This document shows positions 10,707-19,694 of a stretch of DNA of 64,000 nucleotides, in pieces (position 1 is the first letter of the stretch; each line of letters begins with the position of its first letter). The position numbers and the translations under genes are program-made. The stretch comes from Fistularia commersonii. Taxonomy: Eukaryota > Chordata > Actinopteri > Syngnathiformes > Fistulariidae. The notes beneath the pieces are model-generated. The model saw only the letters and a program-made list of their open reading frames with translations. It had not been told where the DNA came from and ran no database searches. The stretch spans positions 15,857,679 through 15,921,678 of the forward strand of contig JBBMNZ010000002.1 in NCBI GenBank assembly GCA_037954325.1. Reading direction: 5' to 3'.

Positions 10707-12497
10707 TCACTGATCTACATGGATCCTGTGGTGCCTAGACAGGGAAGATGAATGATTAAAGCCTTTTCCACACTGGGAGCACCTGTACGGTTTTTCTACA
10801 GACAGGATGCACTGTTTTGGGAAGGGGCTGTTCGGGAACCCCTTCACTGTGGGGATGGGGCTGTACTGCTCTGGTTGTGGTTGTGGTGATTGTGGCTGCT
10901 GCTGTTGCTGCTGCTGCTTATTTTCCAAGTGGATTCTCTGGTGCCTCGCAAGAGAGGAGGAGTGATTGAATGTTTTGCCACAGTGGCCACAGGTGTAACT
11001 CTTTCCATCTGAGTGGACTCTTTGGTGCCGGGACAGGGAAGAAGAATGATTGAACCCCTTATCACAGTGATGGCACATGTAGGGCTTCTCTCCCTGAAGG
11101 TGCACCCTTTGCTTTGGGGGGGTGCCGAAGGTCAGGGTTTTCCCGGGCTGAGGTGGAGAAAACACTGGGGTCTGCAGGTGGGTCTTGTGGTGGCGAGAGA
11201 GGGAGGACGAGTGATTAAAGCCCTTGTTGCAATGTCTGCATGTGTAGGGTTTCCCTCCAGCATGGACTTGCTGATGCTTCTTCAGGTGACGTTTGCGAAC
11301 AAAACTCTTCCTGCACATGTTGCATTTGTACGGCTTCTCGCCTGAGTGGACCCTCTGGTGCTCCCTCAGAGTGGCTGCAGCCGCAAAACATTTTCCACAC
11401 TGGGCACACCGGTGGGGTTTGTCTCCGAGCACAACTGCAGCATGGGTCTTCTGATGCTGCTTCAGGTTGGAAGTTGTAGCAAAACCTTTGCCACATTGGC
11501 CACAGGTATATGGCTTCTCACGTGCATGGACCTCCTGGTGCTTTTTCAGATGCCTTCTGCGAACAAAACTCTTCCTACATTGGGTGCACTTATAGGGCTT
11601 GTCCTCTGAATGCATCTTCATATGTTCTCTTAGGGTGATTGCAGCTGCAAAACTCTTGCCACATTCTGAGCATCGGTGAGGCTTATCAGGCAAGTGGATC
11701 ATCTGATGAGACTTTAGGCTGAATGCGTCGATAACATCTTTGCCCATAATCTCAACACCTGCTGGAACATAGGGCTTTTCTTTCATGTGAATCTTCATGT
11801 GCTGCTTGAGGCTGGCCTCTACAGCAAAGCTCTCACCACAGTGCACACAAATATAAGGGTTGAGGTCCTTATGGATCTCAAAGTGTTGGTGAAGGTCAGC
11901 TATGCTGCCAAATATTTCCCCACATTCATTGCACTGCAGGCCATGGGCTTCATGTATAATGACGCCATTCTCAGACTCCACTGTCAACTCGCCACCATGG
12001 TCAGACTCTACTTTCACCACATGCTCACTTTCTGTCTTAAGCAGAACCTCTCCGAGCAAAGCTTCATTTCCTGTTGTCTTGATCTCTGCTCCAGTGAAAC
12101 AGTGCATCTCACCATGTTCGACTTTGATGTAATCATGGTCCGTCTCAGCTACAATTGCATCCACGCAGGCTACAGCTCCAAGATCTGTTCCCAGTCCTTG
12201 GATCTTTAAGTCTGAGCCATGAATCTCCAGCTCTAATCCCCGCTTTTCTTCTGTCATGATCTCAGTTTCTGCTCCATAGTGAAGGTCGACATGGCTATGG
12301 GCTATGACACACTCCGACCCAAGTGTGTCAAGGCCGGGTGTGTCACATTCAGTCTCTGACTCTGCCATGAGAACACACTCCAGCCCCACGACCTCCGTTT
12401 TCTTGCCGGACGGTAACACAAGTAGGAACTTGGGATATAGATGTTGCTTTTGGTTTGTGCGACACTGTTGCTCTTCCGGGGTGTCAATCTGCAACAT
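10707..12497 (-). CDS. C2H2 zinc-finger protein with 11 intact fingers
   Basis: This is a 596-codon open frame in one exon, probably a nuclear DNA-binding transcription regulator. Residues 1-180 are acidic with no KRAB, SCAN or BTB domain that I can recognise. Eleven canonical C2H2 fingers start near residues 187, 215, 274, 302, 330, 362, 390, 418, 473, 501 and 571. A twelfth unit near 243-268 keeps its spacing and histidines but has lost both cysteines. TGEKP-like linkers join fingers 3-8, while longer linkers separate 8/9 and 10/11. A Gln/Pro-rich stretch (about 528-545) sits before the last finger. Fingers 3-4 and 6-7 are a duplicated pair, and the last four share the NHSSSL(S/A)RH helix. 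The true start is uncertain. The first ATG overlaps ATGTTGCAG/ATTGAC, which looks like a splice acceptor, so the exon may begin at 12488 with an upstream first exon. Orthology not recognised. Confidence 0.88.
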   Translation of the reverse strand: MLQIDTPEEQQCRTNQKQHLYPKFLLVLPSGKKTEVVGLECVLMAESETECDTPGLDTLGSECVIAHSHVDLHYGAETEIMTEEKRGLELEIHGSDLKIQGLGTDLGAVACVDAIVAETDHDYIKVEHGEMHCFTGAEIKTTGNEALLGEVLLKTESEHVVKVESDHGGELTVESENGVIIHEAHGLQCNECGEIFGSIADLHQHFEIHKDLNPYICVHCGESFAVEASLKQHMKIHMKEKPYVPAGVEIMGKDVIDAFSLKSHQMIHLPDKPHRCSECGKSFAAAITLREHMKMHSEDKPYKCTQCRKSFVRRRHLKKHQEVHAREKPYTCGQCGKGFATTSNLKQHQKTHAAVVLGDKPHRCAQCGKCFAAAATLREHQRVHSGEKPYKCNMCRKSFVRKRHLKKHQQVHAGGKPYTCRHCNKGFNHSSSLSRHHKTHLQTPVFSPPQPGKTLTFGTPPKQRVHLQGEKPYMCHHCDKGFNHSSSLSRHQRVHSDGKSYTCGHCGKTFNHSSSLARHQRIHLENKQQQQQQQPQSPQPQPEQYSPIPTVKGFPNSPFPKQCILSVEKPYRCSQCGKGFNHSSSLSRHHRIHVDQ

Positions 12498-12516
12498 ATA
12501 TATATATATATATATA
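12496..12516. repeat. (TA)n microsatellite at the zinc-finger exon boundary
   Basis: An uninterrupted alternating TA tract of about 21 bp lies immediately upstream, on the - strand, of the putative acceptor of the zinc-finger coding exon. It would sit in the usual polypyrimidine region of that intron, next to a run of T. Confidence 0.9.
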
Positions 12517-13700
12517 AAAAAAACATTGTGACAGTGCCAGGGTGCTCATTAACTTTCCCACAATCACACTAACCATGCCTGTGAGGACCTTATTTTTAAA
12601 ACACGTCAAAAAAATATATCAAACATTACGTATCTTTTGCATGTGTGTAAATGGTATCTGAACAGTGGTAGGTTTCCTGAAAAACTGTTTCTCAATGAGT
12701 GAAAGAAACCAACTTCCCTGAACAACTGATTAATGAACAAAAAAAAAAGATTAACAATGGACGAAAAAAATCTGATTAGTAAGTTATTTACTTTGGTTAA
12801 ATTAATGGTGTGCTATTTCAGGTACTTGTTGTAACCCAAATTACTGGTTACTGAGCACAGTTGTTGAATTTTACATTACAGAATAACACAAACTGTTAAA
12901 CCAAGCCTTTTTCATACTTGCAAGTTATACTATACTCAAAGAAAGGGATAATTACCCAAGTCCAAAGAGAGGTTCTTGGTATAGATGTATTTCATTCATA
13001 CTCTACAACATTCAATACTGTCAAGAATGCCTTTTATCATGGTCAATAACAGTTTAACAAGACTGGTGGAGAGTAGTGTTGACTTTCAACATCACATTGG
13101 TTATTTACATCAAAAACAGGTGTTTTGCTTTTTTTAATGTACCCCCTCAACATGATCTCATTTGGCGATAACATGTTCCTTAGGAGAACCACTTGAAAAA
13201 ATCTGTTTATAATTTACAAAACAAATTCTGTCTGGCAGATCTAACCTCGGCTTCCTTCTATCAATATATCCACTATACTTGACAAATCAAATACAAGGGG
13301 GGAAAATCAAGTGAAAAAAAATTACTTCAATTCCATTAGACAAATTTGAATTAAAATTGTTAACGAGGTTAACTTCATCGGGTCAAGTTTTCCTCCCCTT
13401 ACTCCTGGGGCATAATTTAATATTCCTATAAGCAAAAAAGGGGATGTAGTGAACGATTGTTGAAAGGGTATTGTTTATTTGACAAAAAGAAGCCCTTAAT
13501 GTTTGATGGGCGTTTTATGGACCACTGTATACATGACTAAAAGTGTACTGGGAAGAAAAAAGGGTATGATTGGCTGACAGCAAATGAGTGATTAAACACA
13601 ACTGCTACACCTGTGGGTTTATGATGCCCACCAGATGAAGAGTAGAGGTTCTCATGTTGCTTTCTGTTTCATACTTACACGCCATGCGCCAGGATCATAT
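12517..13700. other. Probable first intron of the zinc-finger gene
   Basis: AT-rich non-coding sequence lies between the zinc-finger coding exon and the TSS-like region upstream. There is no ORF with coding character, no RNA gene and no recognisable transposon. Confidence 0.35.
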
Positions 13701-15420
13701 ACAAAGCCACAATCAGTCTGCTAAGGGGCAAATTTCGCTAGCTAAGTTAGCTATGAAGGTGAGCTACTCCTTCCTTGCTAACATAATTGATGATATCAAA
13801 GGAGACCCATCATAATCTAGGTATGGATTCAAACCTTAACTGTGAGCCAAAGACAAACGCGCCGATCCGTGCCCATTACGCAATTCATTACTTGCTATTT
13901 GAAACAAAATCTGCACAGTGTATAGCCAGTTGTCATTAATGTGTCGTTAAAGGTACTTGAAATTGCTCGTTAGCTTCCCAAAACAGCTACAAATAGCTGC
14001 CATAGCCGCTAGTTAGCTGGCTATGGTCGAGGGAAACTTGTTAACGTCATAACAGCATTGTGTTAGCGGCTAATGTGTTCACGGTTTAGCGAGCTAACTA
14101 GCTTCATTGCGACCGCATCAAGCGGGCAACGCAATGAGTCTTGATGAAAAGAAAATTAATGCTCTTACTAACGATTTAAATCGAGTTAAATGACTTGGGG
14201 TACAACTAGGGGCGCGGATATTCTCCATGTGTGCATAGTAACAGGCCATCTTGTTCTGCCACACCAGCAGTTTCAGCTAGCCAAAACGACAATGCTCGCC
14301 TAAGATGGCTGCCGCTTGCTAACGTTAGCCACATTAGCTTCCGCCCTTCAAAACACGTTGAATTAGTTCAGCCCCAAAGCCATTCCCGAGGACGCCACAG
14401 AAATAAGAAAAGCCGCAAACTGGCACAACACAGAAAACGTCCTCCACAGTCTTACTGTGAGATACGAGCAAGGACGGCATTGATCAAGAGAGGTGGGTAG
14501 ATTAGCAAGCTAAGAGCCACATCGCAGTTCTAATCAGGAGTTGGCTAGCTAAAACAAAGATGGCTAACGTAAACGTTGGGGGCGATGAATACTGCGTTAA
14601 AAGCCCGGGAAGGGTCTTCTTTTGCTTACATAAATATTCACGCAAGATTAAAATATTTCAGTCAACTCGAATGTTACACTCAAGTATAAACGTACTCTTA
14701 AATATGACCGATTCCTTCTCGTGGTAGCATATGAAGTCCAGGCTACAAACCTGAAGCCCTCTTGACTCTGTAGGAGCAACCTGCAACCCGCACGGACGAC
14801 TTCAATGGCGGCCTTGCCTGTTAGCTCTGCAGCTACAGAGCACAGACGAGATTAGCGTATCGGCTACGTAGCACTGATGTCAAGCTAACAAGCCAGCTAA
14901 TCCGGTTCCGTAGCAGACACACCGCAGCTACACCAGCTAGCAGTCCAGCAGAAGCCTTCAGATTGTAAAACACTGGAACGGAAGCTTTGCTTAAACGCCC
15001 ATCCGACCATCTGATTTCGCTTGCAGCAGTGAATTGTGCGTCATTACAAGAAACAAGCACACAGATCGACTCTATACTTAACATCCACCTCGTATAACGT
15101 GGATTTGAAACTAAACTAAAATAGACCCATATGATGGTGTTGCCGTAGAAGTCGGCTTCCTAAGCGGAGCATACAGTTACCATCAGTGTGACTCAGGCCT
15201 GTATTTTTCCATTACAAAGTTCGGTAACATAAATAAGCTTTGCCGCGAACACGCGAGACATGAGTTTACTACCACTGACTAAGATTCGTGTACGATGATA
15301 TTTAGTCTCTTTGCCACGATGTCTCTACTACACGTCTAGCAGGCTAATTTTAAACGATGTAAAAAAAACACCAATTGTAAGTGAATTTCATAAATGCTCA
15401 TAGACACCCACCTATCTCTC
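13700..15420. promoter_or_regulatory. TSS/promoter-like region with YY1-type motifs and GTTAGC words
   Basis: The composition changes here: CpG is more frequent and the words GCTAAC, GTTAGC and GCTAGC recur dozens of times, including the perfect 12-bp palindrome GCTAACGTTAGC at 14318-14329. YY1-type AAGATGGC motifs occur at 14302-14313 and 14557-14564, and an AATGGCGGCC motif occurs at 14804-14813. Such clusters typically mark transcription start regions. The nearest gene reading away is the - strand zinc-finger gene, whose first exon probably lies here. I could not define that exon, and bidirectional transcription is possible. Confidence 0.45.
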
Positions 15421-16665
15421 CTTATCTCTTTTTACAGTCTGAAGAAGGAGAAGAAATCGTTAGATCGTTTCAAACTCCGGACTGTGGAGGGCTTTGCAAG
15501 CTGTTATGAGCTTCGTCCAATTGCTCTGTGTCTTCCTCTCTGCCCGTGTATGTAGCTGGCGCCAATGCTCATCTGGCGCCAACGTTAGGCTACCGACGCA
15601 TATTAGCGAAAGTAATCGGTGGCGTTTCAAGTCGCCATAGAAACCATTGTCGCCCCCTGCAGTCCCGGAGGCGTCTATGGAACACAGGGCCTTACATTGA
15701 CGAATGATGTTTTTCATAGTTAGGGAAATCTTTTGCACCTAACATAACTTATGGGCGTCAGTGTCTGAAAGTAAACCTGACTTAATGATTCTGCTAGTTA
15801 TTTAGCTTTATTTGTTTGTGTTGTACGATCTCGTGTGTCAATATGATGGTTTGAGGTATCCCCAAGTTAGTCCCTTTGAAATGAATGTCTACTTTTTTTT
15901 AAAGAGTTTCAATTAAAAATGACAAGAATTATGATTTTGATGAACACAATCAATAAAATTATTATAAAACCTATTTTTTTAATGTTTAGGTTACAGCTGT
16001 TCCGCAATGGACTGCCACAAAGTAGAGCGCAAAATAAAATGGCTTTTCACCAGTTACTTCTATTATAGTTGGCATTTAACAAAAAACGTTTCAGCTCATG
16101 GGGTCTTATTGATTGTTTTCAGAGCAAGTAGTCCTTGCGTCTCCTATTGTTAAACAAAGGGGACATTACAAGGCGAATATATCTTGTGACAACATTGACT
16201 GGCATATTGGCATAAAATTTATATTTGCAGCTTAATATAAATCTTGAGTCCTATGTTTGTTTGCTCAGGTTGTCCTCTGCATTATGAAGAGGCAATAAAA
16301 GCTTATGATGTAAAGATGAGTGGGCACTATTCAGTGAAAGGGGTTGCTATGATGTCACATAGAGGGCCATGCAGGGTGAATATGCTCTCTATGATGTAAT
16401 TGACCAAACATGTACTACTTTTTATGGCCTTATAATGGCTTTTGCTTTTCATTCCAGCTGTATCTACTAAATCAGAAATATTCTATATGTGTTTGACTCT
16501 GTATGTCTGTCTGTCCAGCAAATAATGGATTTAAAAATAAGGTGGAGAAGGTTGCAATGCTCAAAAAGGAGATCAGATAACCACAAGGTCACTTAGGGGA
16601 GGCTGTGACGTAACACAGGGGTGGGGAGGTTAATGTACCTCAAACCTTTTCATTAATGGTATATA
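15421..16665. other. Intergenic, nothing recognised
   Basis: Beyond the GC-richer end of the promoter region near 15.7 kb, the sequence is AT-rich with no coding exon or RNA gene that I can support. An open - strand frame at 15460-15738 lacks any recognised domain. Confidence 0.3.
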
Positions 16666-16668
16666 AAG

Positions 16669-16703
16669 TGTGTGTGTGTGTGTGTGTGTGCGTGTGTGTG
16701 TGT
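16669..16703. repeat. (GT)n microsatellite
   Basis: An alternating GT tract of about 35 bp with a single C interruption near 16691. Confidence 0.9.
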
Positions 16704-16958
16704 GAGAACAGAGAGGGTGGAGCAGCAAAATCACAGAGGCAGAAGGCTACTACTATATGATGTCACACAGATAGCTCATGAGTAGAGAGCTCCTTGCATT
16801 GGGGTTAAAGCAGTTGAGCATTTTTTTTTACCATGCAGGAAATGAGTATGTGGGTAAATGACAAACAGTTTTGATACAGTTAAGCTGAATTAGGATAGGT
16901 GGTTGACACCACCTAAAACATATGTAGGAGTTAGATGGTACAGAGGGAATGGAATAAT

Positions 16959-17138
16959 AATTTGTTCTCTGCAATTAACCCATCATGGATGAACTATGAG
17001 CAGTAGGCTGCCGTCCATCAGTGCCAGGGGAGCAGTTAAGGGTTCAGTGTCTTGCTCAACAACACTCTGACACACTGGGAGGAGCCGGGTATCGAACCAG
17101 CAATGTTCAGTTTCAAAGACAATTTCTCTACCTCCTGC
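16959..17138 (-). mobile_element. tRNA-derived SINE-like repeat, copy A
   Basis: A segment of about 180 bp closely resembles 60045-60240 in this window. The shared words include TTAACCCATCATGGATGAAC, AGCAGT(A/T)GGCTGC, CAGGGGAGCAG and TGTCTTGCTCAACAACACT. Read on the - strand, its head contains GGTTCGATACCC, close to the pol III B-box consensus. This indicates a tRNA-derived SINE in reverse orientation rather than a functional tRNA. Confidence 0.65.
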
Positions 17139-17500
17139 GAGTCTAGATACAAAGAATGATAAATATTTACTGATGGATCAAAGGATCTTGAAATAAGCCA
17201 GAGGGGGCTGCAGTCGTTTCAAAAGTGATGTCTGGTTCTTGTGTAATTGTGTTATTTGCCATGCTGCAAGTCCATAATGGCATTAACATGCATAATGCAG
17301 CAACATATTAATCTCTAGTTATTTATTGAGTACTTACAGGTTCTCAGAAATGTCCTACCAAGGGTTGTTGGGATATGCTACAGGAGCTACCACTTATCTC
17401 AGTCAATGGTAATTCGTGAAAGACGATACTTTGTTTACTGATGATAAATCTGCATGTGATCAGATTTAAGGGAATCTTGAAGACTTTGGTTTAGGTGGTT

Positions 17501-18180
17501 TAAGATAAGATAAGATAAGATAAGATAAGATAAGATATATTTTATTGATCCCCATGAGGGAAAGTCTTTTGTCACAGCATTGTAACAATCACAGTATCAA
17601 TAAATATGGGTAGAAATATAAATGGAGAGACAATTAAAAGATAGCAAAGACATCCACAACTAAATAGACAGCAGAGTGAACAACAAGGATATGAAAGGAT
17701 ATAAAAGAATGGTAAAAAAAAAAGACAGCAACGGGAAGAAAAAAGACAACCAAAACGACAAGGATAAGAACAAAAACAGAGTGACAATAGCAATGACAAA
17801 AATAAATAGGATGTGAATGGATTGAGACCATCAAGGATAAAAAATATAGACAACCGCGTTAGGGCATGACATGTGTCAATGAGTGAGGTAGTGGTAGCAC
17901 AGATGCACCTCTGGCCGGTCAGAGATGTGTTCCATCCAGACTGCCGTTGTACAGTCTGATGGCGATGGGCACAAAGGAGTGTCCCAAGCGTTCAGTTCTG
18001 CACCAGGGTGGCTAACCGAGCAGACTTTCCTCACTAGCTTGTTGAGCCTGTTGACCTCACCAGTCCTGGCACCAACCCGCCAGCACACAATAGCGGCTAC
18101 CATAGAGTGGTAGAAGGCCTTAAGGAGCCTGCTACAGACACCAAATGACCTCAGTCTCCTCAGGAAGTTTGGCTAAAAAA
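17501..18180 (-). mobile_element. 5'-truncated LINE with (TTATC)n tail
   Basis: On the - strand the sequence reads from a reverse-transcriptase C-terminal region (CSRLLKAFYHSMVAAIVCWR, then LVRKVCSVSHPGAEL near 17.9-18.1 kb) through a 3' UTR ending in GGGGATCAATAAAATATA and a pentanucleotide TTATC tail (17501-17536 on the + strand). This is the expected layout of a truncated non-LTR retrotransposon. The same 3' terminus recurs at 57697-57800. Confidence 0.75.
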
Positions 18181-18544
18181 TCTTGCAAATATATTTATTC
18201 ATCTGTATATTTTATTAGCCCTGTTCACATGCAAATCTGGCTCGTGCCATTTCTGGGGATTCAAAAACTTTGTTCCAGAAATGTATACATGTGTGTAGGA
18301 CATTGCCATTAACTATATTTTGGATCGCAATGCTCGATAATCGCAATTAAAATGAAACATGGATGAATATTTCCACTCAAGCAGTTTTGTAATTCTCTGT
18401 AGGTCTGTCTATTATTCATTTATTCATATAACATTTTTTAAACTTGAAATGCATTTGTAATGCAATACTCTCTTAGTTCCACAAGATGATGCTATTTTGT
18501 CAGCGTTGTGAGTGTTCTTCAGATACATTAGCGTATATATTTTA
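18181..18544. other. Intergenic spacer, nothing recognised
   Basis: AT-rich sequence between a LINE fragment and a microsatellite, with no coding or RNA features visible. Confidence 0.3.
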
Positions 18545-18566
18545 CACACGCACGCACGCACACACG

Positions 18567-18628
<62 letters not shown>
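18545..18628. repeat. (CA)n microsatellite with CACG interruptions
   Basis: A CA dinucleotide tract begins with several CACG units and then runs as about 28 uninterrupted CA repeats. It is prone to length polymorphism. Confidence 0.95.
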
Positions 18629-18631
<3 letters not shown>

Positions 18632-18689
18632 TTTATAAGAGTTAAAATGATGTGACATAAACATGATTTTAATGCTAATAAAATGGGAC

Positions 18690-19145
18690 CTGGGACAGGT
18701 GTACAAGACAGTGGTGAGACCAGTGATGCTGTATTGCCTAGAAGCAGTTACAATGATGACAGGAGACAGAGCTGGAGGTAGGTTGCAGACATGAAGATGC
18801 TAAGGTTCTCTTTGGAAGTGACCTGGATGGATAGGATCAGGAAGTAGTCTATCAGAGGAACAGCACATGTTAGATGTTTTGGAGAGAAGGTCAGAAAAGA
18901 CTTAGATGGTTTGGTCACTTACAGAAGAGAGATAGTGAATATATTGGTAGACGGATGCCAGAATTGGAACTAACAGACTGGAGGTCTAGAGGAAGACCAA
19001 TGAGAAGATTTATGGATGTAGTGAGAGAGAATATGAAGTTAGTTGGTGTGAGAGAGGAGGATACAGACAATAGAGTTACATGGAAAAGGTTGATTCCCTG
19101 TGGTGACCCCTGAAGAGAGAAGCCGAAAGGAAATGAAGAAGGAGT
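18690..19145 (+). mobile_element. RTE-like LINE, 3' fragment
   Basis: The conceptual translation shows the C-terminal end of an RTE-type reverse transcriptase: LRWFGHLQKRDSEYIGRRMP, then RGRPMRRFMDVVRENMKLVG, VREEDT and a terminal CGDP, followed by an AGAGAGAAGCCGAAAGGAAA-type 3' end. Upstream bases continue the similarity (YKTVVRPVMLYCLE) but with stops. It is a dead 5'-truncated copy. A shorter relative lies at 41549-41711. Confidence 0.8.
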
Positions 19146-19694
19146 ATACATTTGGGCTACTTTCTACTTCTAATTCCTAACTTTTCAGAGAGAAATGTTT
19201 ACTGTACTAGATTTGTGTGACACATTTAGTTTTCTGATGAAGATTCCCCATGACACAATAGTACTCCGTTAGTTTCCATATAAAGAGCCCTAACCCTTGC
19301 ATTCACTTGAAAGCATAAAGTAAGTATCCTGAAACTACAGTACTGCTCAGGTAAAGATTATTTTAACACCTCTGCTTAGTTTCTTTTGCAATACCAGCCA
19401 TTCCCCCTTCATCAAACACCCAACTAGGAATACTGGTTTTACCATGTGAACAGACAACATAGCAATCATTCTGTCACACACAGTGTCACTCGCAGTTTCA
19501 CTGAAGCGACTGAACTCAGTTGATCTTAATCTTGCTCTCAATTTTGTTTGTGGATTTTTTTATTATATTTTTTTTCGTCTTCCTTTTTTGCTGGAGATTT
19601 ACATTTTTTGAACAGAAGGTCAAGTTTTTTCTTCAGGCTTGATTCTTAATTTTACCATTGTATTTACTGGACATCACTGCGAATTTCAGTGAAA
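19146..19694. promoter_or_regulatory. 5' flank and probable 5' UTR of the TRIM gene
   Basis: This is the non-coding interval between an RTE fragment and the TRIM start codon at 19695. It contains a long T-rich stretch (19540-19640). No clear TATA box or CpG island is visible, so the transcription start is not placed. Confidence 0.3.

Noticed and set aside
14231..14500. Open frame on the + strand in the promoter-like region (89 codons)
   Set aside because: Arg/Ser-rich composition from a GC-richer region, with no domain and no supporting splice structure. More likely untranslated or promoter sequence.
17501..17540. Regular repeats resembling a short array
   Set aside because: It is a pentanucleotide tail of a LINE, not a CRISPR array: no spacers, no cas genes, eukaryotic context.
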